This document shows positions 60,447 to 64,000 of a DNA stretch of 64,000 nucleotides, piece by piece (position 1 is the first letter of the stretch; each line of letters starts with the position of its first letter). The notes under the pieces are model-generated. The model saw only the letters and a list, made by a program, of their open reading frames with translations, was not told where the DNA came from and made no database searches. The stretch is from Aptenodytes patagonicus (lineage: Eukaryota > Chordata > Aves > Sphenisciformes > Spheniscidae), in the NCBI RefSeq assembly GCF_965638725.1, contig NC_134949.1:81374017-81438016 (forward strand). The letters run 5' to 3'. Both the position numbers and the translations under genes were made by a program.

Positions 60447-60504
60447 ATGGGAGCAGAGCACAGCGCGGAGGGCGAGAGCCGCCCGGGCGAGCTCAGCGCC
60501 TCAG
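60447..60504 (+). CDS. BORCS5: BORCS5 exon 1, N-myristoylation region
   Basis: BORCS5 (also called loh12cr1, myrlysin) is the N-myristoylated subunit of BORC, the lysosome-surface complex that recruits ARL8 and kinesin to move lysosomes outward. The ATG has an optimal context (GCCGCCATGG) and gives MGAEHSAEGESRPGELSAS, close to the mammalian N terminus as I recall it (MGSEQSSEAESRP). Gly2 and Ser6 fit the myristoylation rule. The 58-nt coding part ends at a phase-1 G before a GTCGGT donor (60505). The open frame upstream has no ATG. Confidence 0.93.
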
Positions 60505-63723
<3,219 letters not shown>

Positions 63724-64000
63724 CATAGAATCATAGAATAGAATAGTTTGGGTTGGAAGGGACCTCTAAAGGTCATCTAGTCCAACCCCCCTGCCGTGGG
63801 CAGGGACATCTTCAACTAAATCAGGTTGCTCAGAGCCCCAGCCAACCTGACCTTGAATGTTTCCAGGGATGGGGCATCCACCACCTCTCTGGGCAACCTG
63901 TGCCAGTGTTTCACCACACTCAGCGTAAAAAAAAAAAGTCTTCCTTATATCTAGTCTAAGTCTACCCCCCTTTAGTTTAAAGCAATTCCCCCTTGTCCTG
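63724..64000 (-). mobile_element. CR1 LINE copy 5, 3' end (continues past window)
   Basis: CATAGAATCATAGAATAGAA at 63724 marks the CR1 3' terminus, followed by GGGTTGGAAGGGACC and text closely matching the 3' region of copy 2 (6650-6930), so it is probably the same CR1 subfamily. An A run of 11 at about 63927-63937 interrupts it. It lies in BORCS5 intron 2, antisense to the gene. Confidence 0.93.

Overview
This is a window of avian nuclear DNA. It has vertebrate intron/exon structure, CpG-island promoters and CR1 LINEs with the typical imperfect octamer 3' end, plus a 536-bp solo LTR of a type I recall from birds. The exons I recognise give the order LRP6 (minus), MANSC1 (minus), BORCS5 (plus). 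From memory this matches the human 12p13 order LRP6-MANSC1-BORCS5, so the block is conserved synteny. I would guess a neoavian bird, but the species cannot be read from this sequence.

Layout. 1-16970: LRP6 intron 2 (runs off the left edge), carrying two antisense-to-plus CR1 copies (2616-5342 and 6650-8108). 16971-17364: LRP6 exon 2, start of the first YWTD beta-propeller. 17365-34615: LRP6 intron 1 (17.25 kb), with a solo LTR (20488-21023) in the same orientation as LRP6 and a plus-strand CR1 (22799-23743). 34616-34670: LRP6 exon 1 (signal peptide) inside a CpG island of about 34.1-35.7 kb. 35.7-49.5 kb: intergenic, with no gene I can support, one internal CR1 fragment and several short repeats. 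49858-55855: complete three-exon MANSC1 coding sequence (455 codons plus stop), with a CpG island over exon 1. 56.4-60.1 kb: spacer between the divergent MANSC1 and BORCS5 promoters. 60447-61583: BORCS5 exons 1 and 2 with a CpG island; the rest of the gene runs off the right edge. A fifth CR1 copy starts at 63724 and continues past the window.

The genes are not one pathway. LRP6 is the Wnt co-receptor at the plasma membrane. MANSC1 is a type I membrane protein with an eight-cysteine MANSC domain, a Ser/Thr/Pro-rich stalk and a conserved short tail. BORCS5 is the N-myristoylated subunit of the lysosomal BORC complex. I saw no tRNA, rRNA, CRISPR or bacterial feature, and no previously undescribed gene system.

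The strongest unusual signal is a 578-bp stretch that is 577/578 identical between two otherwise clearly diverged CR1 copies 4,032 bp apart (2951-3528 and 6983-7560). It looks like ectopic gene conversion and shares an FADD-to-FAHD change in the reverse-transcriptase motif. Other points are a 615-bp (205-codon, in-frame) internal deletion in the second CR1, an LTR promoter lying sense to LRP6 about 3.1 kb upstream of exon 2, and a hairpin-prone AT/GT insert bounded by 13-bp direct repeats in MANSC1 intron 2.
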